A stretch of DNA of 64,000 nucleotides from Methylobacillus flagellatus KT (lineage in GTDB: Bacteria > Pseudomonadota > Gammaproteobacteria > Burkholderiales > Methylophilaceae), in the NCBI RefSeq assembly GCF_000013705.1, contig NC_007947.1, positions 868,001 through 932,000 of the forward strand. Direction: 5' to 3'. The notes beneath the pieces were generated by a model that saw nothing but the letters and a program-made list of their open reading frames with translations, had not been told where the DNA came from and searched no databases. A program made the translations under genes and the position numbers. Each line of letters starts with the position of its first letter. Position 1 is the first letter of the stretch. Shown in pieces: positions 1-7,347 of the stretch.

Positions 1-94
1 CCGGCGTTGTTACAGTGTCGCTATTGTTGAGATAGCGCCAGATCATATAACCGCCGAACCCCAAGGCAAGGCCGGTAATGATGTTTTTAAGCAC
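1..94 (-). CDS. Small prophage membrane protein, partial
   Basis: The frame opens with a GTG that overlaps the stop of the preceding gene and runs off the left edge after 31 codons. The visible N-terminus (MLKNIITGLALGFGGYMIWR) is one amphipathic to hydrophobic segment followed by polar residues, as expected for a small virion-membrane protein. The GTG start is inferred from the overlap. No ATG fits before codon 17. Function is unknown. Confidence 0.5.
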   Translation of the reverse strand, partial: MLKNIITGLALGFGGYMIWRYLNNSDTVTTP

Positions 95-308
95 CGGCCA
101 GCCCCTTGATGATGGTTTGCGCCTGGAGTAAGTCATCTGGCGACATATCGACAACGAGCATTGGCAGATGGACGGCCAATTGCGCGGCGCTGATGCTGCG
201 CGATGTTTCTTGCTCTACTTCTTGCGATTCGCCGCCACCCTCCACAACTACGGTAACAACTTCACTCACTGTTAAATTGCCGTATTCATCGAAAGTAAAA
301 GTTTTCAT
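87..308 (-). CDS. Small prophage protein of unknown function
   Basis: This 73-residue protein starts MKTFTFDEYGNLTV and is mostly polar, with an acidic middle (EGGGESQEVEQE) and a C-terminal helix-like stretch. The chosen ATG has a strong purine-rich ribosome binding site (GAGGA) six bases upstream. An earlier in-frame ATG at 320 overlaps the previous gene by four bases and is the alternative start. No hydrophobic segment and no recognised family. Its place in the structural block suggests a virion or assembly role, which is inference. Confidence 0.6.
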   Translation of the reverse strand: MKTFTFDEYGNLTVSEVVTVVVEGGGESQEVEQETSRSISAAQLAVHLPMLVVDMSPDDLLQAQTIIKGLAGA

Positions 309-316
309 TTTTTTCC

Positions 317-676
317 TCATAAAAGCGAGTAAATAACCTGCATCATTCCACCATCCCGATTTTTGTTACTGATGAAATACACCCCCAAACCAGCTGGCAC
401 AAAAAATTCCCTATCCAGCTTCAAAATATCGGCATCGCTGTTTGTGAAAGCAGAATATCCAGATGTAATTGCCAGCGCCTGACCATCAAAAATATTTGCC
501 GGCGCACTAGTCTTTACAATCAATGACGAAAGAACCGCCGGCCCCCGCACCATGGATGCAGCTGCATGAATGATGCAGCCCCTTGCATTTGCGGCAGGTG
601 AGATGACTTCTTGAGCCACATTTACCCCAGCAACTATGCCAGCCAACCAGCATGCGCCGTATCGAATTGGCCTCAT
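317..676 (-). CDS. Putative minor structural protein of the prophage
   Basis: This 119-residue protein starts by a TGATG overlap with the gene before it. A hydrophobic N-terminal segment (WLAGIVAGVNVAQ) could be a membrane anchor. The rest alternates short hydrophobic and polar stretches (AVLSSLIVKTSAPANIF, LGVYFISN) as in a beta-sandwich. I recognise no family by sequence. Its tail resembles the beta-rich style of the protein encoded just upstream, so it may be another capsid-associated protein. Function is inferred from position only. Confidence 0.65.
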   Translation of the reverse strand: MRPIRYGACWLAGIVAGVNVAQEVISPAANARGCIIHAAASMVRGPAVLSSLIVKTSAPANIFDGQALAITSGYSAFTNSDADILKLDREFFVPAGLGVYFISNKNRDGGMMQVIYSLL

Positions 677-1275
677 CAGTAGCTACCCTCCCACACCATG
701 ACATTCGGATTGCTGGCAGCATTACCTATGGCGATCAAGACGCCAGTGAACACGGCACCGCCTATAAATTCGATGCTTTCACCCGGCCCCAATTCCCAAC
801 CATTGCCCACGGATACCGAGCCAGAGGAAACCCAAATAGTGCCGACCTCATCCTGATTTTTTATAGATATAAATGCCCGGTTCGGATTGACCGCGGCCAG
901 CTCCCCGGCTGATGTTGTAATCGTCCGGCGCACAAGGTTACTATTGCCAACTTGCACCGCACTACGCAGATTGTTGACATTCACCCCACCCGGCACCGAG
1001 ACTCCCCCGGATACTTTGGCAGAGCCGACACGCGCCCCGCCGGTGCCGACAAACAGGCGTATTTCCTCTTCCCCTACCCCACCATGCCCCAATATCAGTC
1101 GCTTGAATTCGCCGATATTGGCCTCTTCCCCTTCATCTAAGGTGAAGTCATCGCCGTTTTCCGTGCGGACGCGCACCGGGACAAGGGCTTTTTCAATGCG
1201 GATATAGTCGCCAGTCAAAGCCGGTATTTCTTCCCCGCCCGCCTGGACTTTAAACGTATAAAGTTTGAGACTCAT
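676..1275 (-). CDS. Beta-rich structural protein, possible vertex/spike component
   Basis: This 199-residue protein has no signal peptide or membrane segment. Its C-terminal half carries the pattern seen in many phage decoration or vertex proteins: an NPNRAFISIKN strand, an IWVSSGSVSVGNGWEL hairpin, then a Gly-Pro-Gly-Glu-Ser turn and another strand pair. The middle is a Gly/Val-rich linker (KVSGGVSVPGGVNVNN). A spike or penton role is an inference from fold style and from its place after the membrane proteins. PM2's spike P1 is larger, so this is not a clear P1 homologue. Confidence 0.65.
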   Translation of the reverse strand: MSLKLYTFKVQAGGEEIPALTGDYIRIEKALVPVRVRTENGDDFTLDEGEEANIGEFKRLILGHGGVGEEEIRLFVGTGGARVGSAKVSGGVSVPGGVNVNNLRSAVQVGNSNLVRRTITTSAGELAAVNPNRAFISIKNQDEVGTIWVSSGSVSVGNGWELGPGESIEFIGGAVFTGVLIAIGNAASNPNVMVWEGSY

Positions 1276-1276
1276 T

Positions 1277-1741
1277 TCAGCGCTTCCGATTGAAGTAGAA
1301 ATAGAGCGCGGCCAGCCCGGCCACTACCCACAGTGTTTTGTTTGTCAGCTTTTCTTGCGTCAGCTCGGGATTGGTGGAATCAGAGACGTATTGCATGGCC
1401 TGATTGCCTGCCTTTTCTGCAAAGCCGAGTGCCTGAATATTGGCCTGCTGTACCGCATCCAGAAACTTGACCGTCAACCCGGCCACGGTATCGACGGATT
1501 TACCAGCAAGATCAATCGCGCCACCGTCCAGAAAGCTGATTACAGAATTTGCCCCCGCCGAAAAATTTCCGCCAAAGAAGGTTCCATCCCCGATATTGAC
1601 GCCCTTGCTACCCGCGACATTGTTCACAGCCAGAGGCGTATCAATATCTTGAAGGGTTAGAGGCGCCTGGATATTTTCGTTAAATGTGGCACTGGCTGAC
1701 CCCTTGTAACCCGTTAAACTCACCGATTCAGGCATTGCCAT
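1277..1741 (-). CDS. Putative virion membrane protein with C-terminal anchor
   Basis: This 154-residue protein begins directly after the stop of the gene before it (TAAATG). A Gly/Asn/Ala-rich N-terminal part is followed by an amphipathic helical stretch (AVQQANIQALGFAEKAGNQ) and a C-terminal membrane span (TLWVVAGLAALYFYF) closed by a basic NRKR tail. The layout of polar body, single C-terminal span and positive end recurs in the neighbouring proteins. It suggests proteins anchored in an internal phage membrane. No homologue is recognised by sequence. Confidence 0.65.
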   Translation of the reverse strand: MAMPESVSLTGYKGSASATFNENIQAPLTLQDIDTPLAVNNVAGSKGVNIGDGTFFGGNFSAGANSVISFLDGGAIDLAGKSVDTVAGLTVKFLDAVQQANIQALGFAEKAGNQAMQYVSDSTNPELTQEKLTNKTLWVVAGLAALYFYFNRKR

Positions 1742-2092
1742 TTACAGCCACCCTCTCTTTTTTGCATATACAAACCCCAGCCCGATCGCCGCCAGCACGG
1801 CGATATGAATCGGGTTTTCGAGATCAATCAGCGGCTTGTTATAGACTGGTGCACTGGTGTTTGTCGGTGCAAACGCGCCCAGCCCCGAATATGCCGCGCT
1901 GGAATTGGTTTCCGTATCAGAACCGAACAAACCGCCACCCCCACCTAATAAAGCCAGCCCGGCAAGCCAGGGATTGCCAGAGGCGAGCGCACCCGCTCCG
2001 GCTGCACCTGTTGCGCCTGCCGCCCCGCTGGCATAACCGCCCCCGACCGACCCCCACGAACCCGGAGCCACAAGGCCAGCAATTCCCGCCAT
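1742..2092 (-). CDS. Gly/Ala-rich putative virion membrane protein
   Basis: This 116-residue protein has a first half dominated by Gly and Ala (GYASGAAGATGAAGAGALAS), a hydrophobic stretch around LAGLALLGGGGGLFG, and a C-terminal membrane span (IHIAVLAAIGLGFVYA) ending KKRGWL. The start overlaps the upstream stop by one base (TAATG), implying coupled translation. Glycine-rich small membrane proteins are typical of internal-membrane phages such as PM2, so a virion membrane role is likely. The specific counterpart is unknown. Confidence 0.65.
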   Translation of the reverse strand: MAGIAGLVAPGSWGSVGGGYASGAAGATGAAGAGALASGNPWLAGLALLGGGGGLFGSDTETNSSAAYSGLGAFAPTNTSAPVYNKPLIDLENPIHIAVLAAIGLGFVYAKKRGWL

Positions 2093-2370
2093 TACTTACC
2101 ACGCAGCAGCATGAAGCCCACAAGGCCAGCACCGGCAATCACGGCCACCCATAACAGGCGGTTATTGCTGGCGCTGGTGTTTGCTTGCAGGGCTTGTGCC
2201 TGCATTTGCGCTTGCAGTGTGAGCAACGAGGCTTGGTTCTGCCATTCGGCCTGCTGCTGCGTGGTTTTTGCCACGCCTTTGGCGATTTCTTGCTGGTTCC
2301 AGAAGGCGGCAATATCCAGCGCATCCTTAATGCTGAACGCTTTTAAATCGTCCCATAGCTGTAGCGCCAT
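2092..2370 (-). CDS. Coiled-coil protein with C-terminal membrane span
   Basis: This 92-residue protein lies nine bases after the major capsid gene. The central part is Gln/Ala-rich helix (TTQQQAEWQNQASLLTLQAQ), probably a coiled coil, followed by a single C-terminal span (LLWVAVIAGAGLVGFMLL) and a short RGK tail. The layout suits a link between capsid shell and internal membrane, but that role is inferred. No family is recognised. Confidence 0.65.
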   Translation of the reverse strand: MALQLWDDLKAFSIKDALDIAAFWNQQEIAKGVAKTTQQQAEWQNQASLLTLQAQMQAQALQANTSASNNRLLWVAVIAGAGLVGFMLLRGK

Positions 2371-2379
2371 GATGCCCCC

Positions 2380-3186
2380 TTAAGCCCAAACGGCCAGTGT
2401 CTCAGCGACGATATTTGCCAAACCGGCAGTATCAAATGTCATTTTGAGTCGCAGATCGGACACGCCGCGCGTATTCAGCAGGTCGCCCGCATCGCCTTCA
2501 AGCAGGAAGTCAATATGTGTTGCCTTGCCTGTTTGCGGTACGCGTGGCACCGGATAGACGTTTTTCTGAGCACGCTCAAGAATCGGCTTGGTAGCATCGA
2601 TCACCTGGACGCCATCAACCAGCAATTCCACATTGCTAATATCAGACTTGAAGATATGGATAGCCTTGTACACGTCACCAGACTTCGGCAATTTGTCGTT
2701 TTCGACTACGCCAGATACAGCGCTTGAAATGCCGTAATCGCGGATTTGGGTATATACGCCCAGCTTTTGCGGCACGGTATCAATGAACGCTTGTGCCTTC
2801 ATGGTGATGTCCGCAGGCGCACCGGCTGCGAGTTCCAATTCCACAGTGAAGGTTTGCAGATCATCAGTACCGAACGCTGGCGCTCGCTTGTAGGCAAGCT
2901 GATCGTAGGCGTTATCCGTGAAATGAATCATGAACTGATTCACGGTATCAGGGCTGCGGCCATAGTAGGCATTCAGATCAAACAGGCGTTGCAGGCTGGC
3001 AAAAGTTTGTACTTCCTTGCCATTGGCGAGAACGCGAATTTTGCCGATGTCGGTTACGTCCAATCCTGTACCTGTCACAGAAAACAGGATGTTGTGATAT
3101 GTGGGCTTGATTGGAATCTCAAGCACGGCAGTGCTACCAGCAACAACACGGCTGATAGAGGGCAGTTTGATATGCTTTTTAGCCAT
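2380..3186 (-). CDS. Major capsid protein, PM2 P2-like double jelly-roll
   Basis: The 268-residue protein is almost the length of the PM2 capsid protein P2 (269 as I recall). Similarity to P2 runs along its length. Near the N-terminus it has PSISRVVAGSTAVLEIPI where P2 has a related SIP-VAAG stretch. Next comes a strand-rich KIRVLANGKEVQTF segment. Near the C-terminus it carries FLLEGD followed by SDLRLKM and a final AVWA, matching P2's LEGD-DLRLK-GVW order. P2 forms the pseudo-T=21 capsid lattice from trimers of two stacked jelly-rolls. The comparison is from memory. A profile or structure match would settle it, but the motif order makes the call fairly secure. Confidence 0.88.
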   Translation of the reverse strand: MAKKHIKLPSISRVVAGSTAVLEIPIKPTYHNILFSVTGTGLDVTDIGKIRVLANGKEVQTFASLQRLFDLNAYYGRSPDTVNQFMIHFTDNAYDQLAYKRAPAFGTDDLQTFTVELELAAGAPADITMKAQAFIDTVPQKLGVYTQIRDYGISSAVSGVVENDKLPKSGDVYKAIHIFKSDISNVELLVDGVQVIDATKPILERAQKNVYPVPRVPQTGKATHIDFLLEGDAGDLLNTRGVSDLRLKMTFDTAGLANIVAETLAVWA

Positions 3187-3195
3187 GATGCCCCC

Positions 3196-3375
3196 TTATG
3201 CAGCCAATGCGGTGTTGACGTATGGAATTTGACGGGCAACGATCATGCCCAGAACGCCAAGCGCAGCGCCCTTTACATGATTACCCGGCGCGAACTTGTA
3301 AACAGCAAAAGCGATGCCCGCACCGATGGCGATAGTAACCCACTTGCTATTTGCTGTTGTGGTTGTGGAATCCAT
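3196..3375 (-). CDS. Small membrane protein preceding the capsid gene
   Basis: This 59-residue frame begins at an ATG after a candidate late promoter and ends nine bases before the capsid start. It has a polar Thr-rich N-terminus (MDSTTTTANSKW) and two hydrophobic stretches (VTIAIGAGIAFAVYKF and GAALGVLGMIVA) separated by a short basic turn, so probably two spans or one hairpin. The upstream AACAGGGG stretch may serve as a ribosome binding site. It is probably a virion membrane protein, inferred from size and place. Confidence 0.65.
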   Translation of the reverse strand: MDSTTTTANSKWVTIAIGAGIAFAVYKFAPGNHVKGAALGVLGMIVARQIPYVNTALAA

Positions 3376-3441
3376 TTAAAACCCCTGTTAGTTAGAAATA
3401 AGTTATGACAGGGCGAAGATTGCGACGAAAGCCGCGCCGCG

Positions 3442-3469
3442 TATATAGGCGGTAACGGTTACGGTTACA
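3442..3469 (-). promoter_or_regulatory. Candidate prophage late promoter with repeat operator
   Basis: On the minus strand a TATATA box (complement of 3442-3447) follows a block of repeats, GTAACCGTAACCGTTAC, that covers the place of the -35 element. No good TTGACA is present. A repeat array in place of a -35 box suggests a phage activator site. The block lies between the terminator after the ATPase gene and the first structural gene, where a late promoter is expected. Inference from sequence only. Confidence 0.45.
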
Positions 3470-3471
3470 GG

Positions 3472-3496
3472 AAAAAGGGCCATTTTTGGCCCTTTT
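3472..3496 (-). terminator. Rho-independent terminator after the ATPase gene
   Basis: A GGGCC stem with a five-to-six-base A/T loop lies between A and T runs (AAAAAGGGCCATTTTTGGCC continuing into CTTTT on the plus strand). Read on the minus strand it ends in a T run just past the ATPase stop, separating early and late transcription units. The symmetrical A/T flanks mean it could work in both directions. Confidence 0.7.
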
Positions 3497-3519
3497 CTTT
3501 ACAAACTTTTACACTTTTT

Positions 3520-4146
3520 TCATCGAAAAGTGAGTTTTGACCCTGTTACCTGGCCCGTCAATGCGTCCTTATGCAGGTATTCCAGCGGCTGCAAGTGAGC
3601 AATGCGCTCCCTAGGCAGGCCGGTTTTCTTTGCCATGTAATCGACATCCGACCCGGTAGCAGCGCGGAACACGTAGAAATCTGTGGCGTTGCCTATGGCA
3701 GTCTTATCTGCCTCTGCCCAGCGCTGGGATATGGGGAACAGACTGATACCCCGCTTCAGGCCGCGCCGCACCAGGATGCCCCAGCCCTCGGGTGCCTTGC
3801 TCATGGTTGTCACGTCTGCCAGTTCTTCCAGCACAGCGGCACACTCGCCGAAGTACGAGCCGTAATGAAACACAGCCCGGCAGAATCTATCGAAGTCTGC
3901 CTTCATGTCGCCCTGGCTGACGTAGGCATATTTGCCCGGCTTGCCTTTCTTGACCACTTCCAACAGATCGGCAAATGCAGTAATGCGCTTATAGCCCTGC
4001 AACTTGCTCCACTGGTCCTCAATGTCCCACACGAACACGGCCTTGAATTTGCCCTGGCGCACGAGGCGCACCGTCATGGCCGTTTTACCCGACCGGCTGG
4101 CCCCGGACATGATGCATAGCCGTCCGTCCCTTGTCGCCAACGTCAT
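3520..4146 (-). CDS. Packaging ATPase, PM2 P9 / FtsK-HerA type
   Basis: This 208-residue P-loop ATPase has Walker A GASRSGKT at about residues 15-22, a Walker B-like CAAVLEEL at 102-109, and a sensor-like FPISQRWAEADK further on. This is the compact arrangement of the A32-type genome-packaging ATPases of membrane-containing phages (PRD1 P9, PM2 P9). Such enzymes sit at a virion vertex and pump DNA into the procapsid. The start overlaps the preceding gene by four bases (ATGA). A Zot-like ATPase of filamentous phage is an alternative, but there is no membrane segment and the capsid gene nearby argues for packaging. Confidence 0.8.
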   Translation of the reverse strand: MTLATRDGRLCIMSGASRSGKTAMTVRLVRQGKFKAVFVWDIEDQWSKLQGYKRITAFADLLEVVKKGKPGKYAYVSQGDMKADFDRFCRAVFHYGSYFGECAAVLEELADVTTMSKAPEGWGILVRRGLKRGISLFPISQRWAEADKTAIGNATDFYVFRAATGSDVDYMAKKTGLPRERIAHLQPLEYLHKDALTGQVTGSKLTFR

Positions 4147-4631
4147 GACGCGTACCTATCCACGTCTGCCGCGCATTCATCCGCCGGGACTGGCTCGTAT
4201 TGCGGCGCTGGCTCTGCTGGCTTTTCTGGCTCTTTTTCCGGTTCCGGCTTTTTCAAATCCTGCTGCACGGCGTTGACTGTTGCCATGGTGAGCGGCATTG
4301 CCACGGCGAACAGCGCCATTTCCTCGACACCGGCGCCGGATTCCAGAAAGGCCAGCACCCTGCCGCCCCATGGGTATTTGCGCAGCACAGGCACGGCGGC
4401 ACCGGCAAAGGCGTTGCATGAATCTTGATTCCAGACGGCGGCGGTATTGCGCATGCCGCCAGCCAGCAAGGCCAAATGTCCGATTTGCAGCAACCCGGCA
4501 AGGCTTTGTTCGGCGCTGATTTGTGGCACCGGCCCGGCTTCCTGCCCCGGCTCCGCTGTTTCTTGTACAGGCTCATCCGCCAGCATTTCAAGCTGGGTTT
4601 CCGATGCGATTTGTTCAGGTGTTTTTTCCAT
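4143..4631 (-). CDS. Prophage protein with Pro/Glu-rich ends and hydrophobic core
   Basis: This 162-residue protein has three parts: an acidic, Pro/Gln-rich N-terminus (about 1-40), a moderately hydrophobic middle (LLQIGHLALLAGGM, AVPVLRKYPWGGRVLAFL, MALFAVAMPLTMATV), and a charged Pro/Glu tail (KKPEPEKEPEKPAEPAP). The two or three hydrophobic stretches could be weak membrane spans or a helical bundle. Its stop overlaps the ATPase start by four bases, so the two proteins may act together. I recognise no family. Confidence 0.6.
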   Translation of the reverse strand: MEKTPEQIASETQLEMLADEPVQETAEPGQEAGPVPQISAEQSLAGLLQIGHLALLAGGMRNTAAVWNQDSCNAFAGAAVPVLRKYPWGGRVLAFLESGAGVEEMALFAVAMPLTMATVNAVQQDLKKPEPEKEPEKPAEPAPQYEPVPADECAADVDRYAS

Positions 4632-4633
4632 GA

Positions 4634-4954
4634 CTAGAACTCCAATGAGAAACCGGCTTTTTTCTGCGCTGGCTTCGTTTCAGGTATCGGCGCGGGCTTG
4701 TTTTCCGGCACCGGCGTTGCTGTTACGGTAACAGGCGGTTTTTCCTGTTTCGGCTGCATGGCCTGGGCAATGTGCGGATACTGTTTCAGGAACGCATCCA
4801 CGCGTCGGGCTTTTCCGCCTACCCGCAATTGGCCGTCACATGACGCTTCACAGAAGCCGAACGGCGCACCGTTTTTGTCGGACGTGATACGCATGCCATT
4901 GGCCGTGCCGCAATATGGGCAATTGATATGCCCTAGAATGGATTTTTCAGACAT
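4634..4954 (-). CDS. Small zinc-ribbon protein of the prophage
   Basis: This 106-residue protein has a CPYC pair near residue 12 and a second Cys pair in FCEASCDGQLRV. Together they form a CxxC...CxxxC zinc ribbon like those in DNA-handling proteins. The C-terminal third is a low-complexity Pro/Lys/Glu tail (PVPENKPAPIPETKPAQ) ending in a short hydrophobic FSLEF. The ATG lies inside the end of the preceding 54-codon gene (ATGTCTGA), giving an eight-base overlap. A role in replication or transcription is inferred from the zinc ribbon and early position. Confidence 0.65.
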   Translation of the reverse strand: MSEKSILGHINCPYCGTANGMRITSDKNGAPFGFCEASCDGQLRVGGKARRVDAFLKQYPHIAQAMQPKQEKPPVTVTATPVPENKPAPIPETKPAQKKAGFSLEF

Positions 4955-5111
4955 GCAGCACCTCAAGATCATCGGGGTTCACCCAGCGAATTGAGCCGTT
5001 GACCATGATGCCCACGTTGCCTTTGCCGCTGACCTGGCGCACCTGGCCGACTATTTCCGGCCTACTCACCACGCGCACCAATTGGCCGCGCACTATCTCT
5101 TCAAGCGTCAT
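4947..5111 (-). CDS. 54-residue SH3/KOW-like prophage protein
   Basis: The frame fits between its neighbours with overlaps at both ends (11 and 8 bases), strong evidence that it is a gene. The protein starts MTLEEIVRGQLVRVV and ends RWVNPDDLEVLHV. The pattern of a short strand, Gly turn, VRQVSGKGNV and NGSIRWV reads like a tiny five-strand SH3 or KOW barrel. Function unknown; nucleic-acid binding is a plausible guess. Confidence 0.6.
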   Translation of the reverse strand: MTLEEIVRGQLVRVVSRPEIVGQVRQVSGKGNVGIMVNGSIRWVNPDDLEVLHV

Positions 5112-5310
5112 TTTTCCCTCTCATTTCCAACTTTGTGACAATCTCAGCCAGCAACTGCACCTGAAAATCATGCAGCACCATGACAGCCGCCCCCAATTCC
5201 TCTACTGCTGGCACCTTTTGAAACATCGGCGCGTGCTTCGCTTTCTCTGAAAGCACTTCGACCACCCGCATTTGGCGCTGCAAACGCGCCATTTTCTCTA
5301 CCATCGCCAT
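5101..5310 (-). CDS. Small helical prophage protein overlapping the Rep gene end
   Basis: This 69-residue helical protein (EKMARLQRQMRVVEVLSEKA and later HDFQVQLLAEIVTKLEM) lies in a different frame from the replication gene and overlaps its last 143 bases. Its stop overlaps the next start, and the next gene has no other obvious upstream partner, so translation of this frame is likely. The amphipathic heptad-like spacing suggests a coiled-coil dimer. No family is recognised, and a chance open frame cannot be excluded. Confidence 0.5.
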   Translation of the reverse strand: MAMVEKMARLQRQMRVVEVLSEKAKHAPMFQKVPAVEELGAAVMVLHDFQVQLLAEIVTKLEMRGKNDA

Positions 5311-6859
5311 TCCCCCGGTTACAGTTATTTACAGAACTCCAAGCGGGCCTAACGGCCCTCTTTAAAACCCACTCGCGCAAGCGAGTTTTGACGTAATCGC
5401 CCCAGCGCGTTTCCAATCCTTCAACCCTCTCCATCCCCGCCCCGTCATAGCGCGTCATGGCCTCATCAAACCAGACCCGGCGCACCTTCACGGCGTGAAA
5501 CCTGCGCTTTGCAAATGCCCCACCCATCAGCGCCGTATAGCCTGCCCAATCGCCCGCATCAGCCGCCGCCACAAGATCAGGCAGAATTCCGCCCATCTGA
5601 TCGTCGCCAGCATCGCCAAGGCGACGAAGCTCACGCCATACGCCCACCCCTGCACCGCCGATTTGCTGGAACTGCCGAATTCCCCAGCAAGCAGCCCAAG
5701 CGTCAACCCGGACAGCATTGCCAGTAACAGAACCACCCTCAAAGTCATCAGCATCCTCAAGCCCTTTTCCATTGATATTTTTTGATATGTACTTAGCCAG
5801 ATAGCCCACCGCAGACCCCTTTTTGCGATCAATAGGCTCAAACTTGAAACGGTGTTCAGACGCGCCGAATTCGTCGCCATCCTCACGCAGGGCATAATGA
5901 CGCAACACCTCGCGCACTCGCTCGACGTGCGCAGGCTGCATAAACAGCACCATATGCCAGTGCGGCGTTCCATCATGGTGCGGTTCGACCACGCGGAACC
6001 CGTAGACCTTAATACCCTCTTTTGCCAGCGCGGCGCGTGACAATGCCCAGCCCTTGCACAGGTGCGCTTGCGCCTCGCGTGGTGTTTCCGCCTTGTATTT
6101 GGGATTTGGTTTGCCATCAGACCGGACGGCGTGAAAACGGCTAGGGGCCGTGATGGTGTAGAACTCTGCTGCATGACCGTGAGTGCGTGAGTAGGAATCA
6201 AACCCGGCCATGCGCGCCATCAATTCCATGCGCCTAATTTCAGGATTGGAGACGCCCAGCGCGGAAAGCTGGGCAAGTGTGTATTCCTGGCCCTCATCAT
6301 TGACGGCGAGGATTGTTTCCAGCAAGGCCGCATTGCGCCGCCGCTGGCCCTTGCGCCGCGCTACGGTTTCATCGCTGGAATAGATACCGGCCCGTTTGCT
6401 GACCATGCCAAGGTTGATTGCCGCAGCTTCGACCTGACGCCCCACCACCTTGCGCAACTGCCGCCGCCACCACAATTCGCAGCACAACCGCGCCCGCTGG
6501 CCGGACTTCTCGACACCCTTGAATTGCGGCTTGATGCCGTACTTTTCTGCAAGCCCAATCATGGCCCTGAGCGCTAAATCGGCATCTTTCCAGTACCCGG
6601 CCAGCCTAAAGCACTCATCCGCCCGCGCCTTGGCATAAGCGCATATCTCATCATCGCTTGCAGCCAGCAGCGCTTTGTTTCCGCCGATGGCTTCCGTGAT
6701 GTCAAGCAAGGCAAGGTTTGCCGCCGCCCTGCCCTCTCGCTGGTAAAGCTCTACATACCGCCTATTGATCGCAGGCTTGAACCGCTTGGGATATTTGGCG
6801 AAATGGGCGCGGATATGCTTGTGATCCAACCACTCGCCGGTTACTTCAATTGCCAGCAT
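5168..6859 (-). CDS. Rolling-circle replication initiation protein (HUH, GpA/P12 type)
   Basis: The 563-residue protein carries the HUH signature PHWHMVLFM (His 300 and His 302) and, 51 residues later, GYLAKYISK with two tyrosines in a YxxxY arrangement (Tyr 353 and Tyr 357). That pair defines the superfamily of phiX174 GpA, P2 A and PM2 P12, which nick the origin, join its 5' end and pass it between the two tyrosines. A Cys/Trp-rich stretch (LCCELWWRRQLRK) lies in the N-terminal part. The start overlaps the upstream stop by one base. Length is near that of PM2 P12. The family call is firm; the assignment to PM2 P12 is by context. Confidence 0.88.
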   Translation of the reverse strand: MLAIEVTGEWLDHKHIRAHFAKYPKRFKPAINRRYVELYQREGRAAANLALLDITEAIGGNKALLAASDDEICAYAKARADECFRLAGYWKDADLALRAMIGLAEKYGIKPQFKGVEKSGQRARLCCELWWRRQLRKVVGRQVEAAAINLGMVSKRAGIYSSDETVARRKGQRRRNAALLETILAVNDEGQEYTLAQLSALGVSNPEIRRMELMARMAGFDSYSRTHGHAAEFYTITAPSRFHAVRSDGKPNPKYKAETPREAQAHLCKGWALSRAALAKEGIKVYGFRVVEPHHDGTPHWHMVLFMQPAHVERVREVLRHYALREDGDEFGASEHRFKFEPIDRKKGSAVGYLAKYISKNINGKGLEDADDFEGGSVTGNAVRVDAWAACWGIRQFQQIGGAGVGVWRELRRLGDAGDDQMGGILPDLVAAADAGDWAGYTALMGGAFAKRRFHAVKVRRVWFDEAMTRYDGAGMERVEGLETRWGDYVKTRLREWVLKRAVRPAWSSVNNCNRGNGDGRENGAFAAPNAGGRSAFRESEARADVSKGASSRGIGGGCHGAA

Positions 6860-7143
6860 CAGGCCGCAACCCTCGCACCTTTTGGCGGCTCAATGCCCCA
6901 AAAAAGAGGATCATTCAACAGTTCGGAAAACGCGATTAATTCCGCCTCGTTATACCGCCTGCCCTTCAATTGTGTAGGCTCAAACAGATGCAACTGCCCC
7001 GAACCGTCCCGCACGTCCCACAGCTCGACAAAGACCAGAACAACATGCGTTTGATCGCATATTCTGACGTCCCGCACCCTGCCGAACCGGCCAGCCTTGG
7101 AACCTTCGCAGACGTTTACCAGCGTCCCGGCCTTAATGAACAT
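6859..7143 (-). CDS. Small prophage protein with SH3/KOW-like N-terminus
   Basis: This 94-residue protein sits directly upstream of and overlapping the replication gene. The first half (GTLVNVCEGSKAGRFGRV, then HVVLVFVELWDV) resembles a KOW/SH3-like strand set. The second half (YNEAELIAFSELLND) is helical. No family is recognised. Its early, first-in-line position suggests a role in replication or control of the early operon, but nothing in the sequence proves it. Confidence 0.6.
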   Translation of the reverse strand: MFIKAGTLVNVCEGSKAGRFGRVRDVRICDQTHVVLVFVELWDVRDGSGQLHLFEPTQLKGRRYNEAELIAFSELLNDPLFWGIEPPKGARVAA

Positions 7144-7339
7144 CGGCCATCACCATGCGCACAGGTGCCAGCTTTTTAGCTGCCTTGCAGCACTGTTCCT
7201 CGTTGCGAATTGCGCCGTTCAGAATGTCGGCAAGGTATTCAGAGAAGGAGATTTCAGCGCCGGTAAAGGCTACGTATTGCAGGCGGCATGCCTCAATACG
7301 TTTGCGCTGCATTGCGGATAGTGGAAATTCATAGACCAT
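7133..7339 (-). CDS. First gene of the prophage early operon, small helical protein
   Basis: This 68-residue protein (MVYEFPLSAMQRKRIEACRL) is predicted helical and basic in part, with two adjacent cysteines (EEQCCKAA). A GAGGG ribosome binding site lies seven bases before the ATG, and the gene overlaps the next by 11 bases. The region SEYLADILNGAIRNE has the look of a small DNA-binding or ribbon-helix-helix-style protein, but the match is weak. It may be an early regulator, by position only. Confidence 0.55.
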   Translation of the reverse strand: MVYEFPLSAMQRKRIEACRLQYVAFTGAEISFSEYLADILNGAIRNEEQCCKAAKKLAPVRMVMADVH

Positions 7340-7347
7340 TTCAAGCC

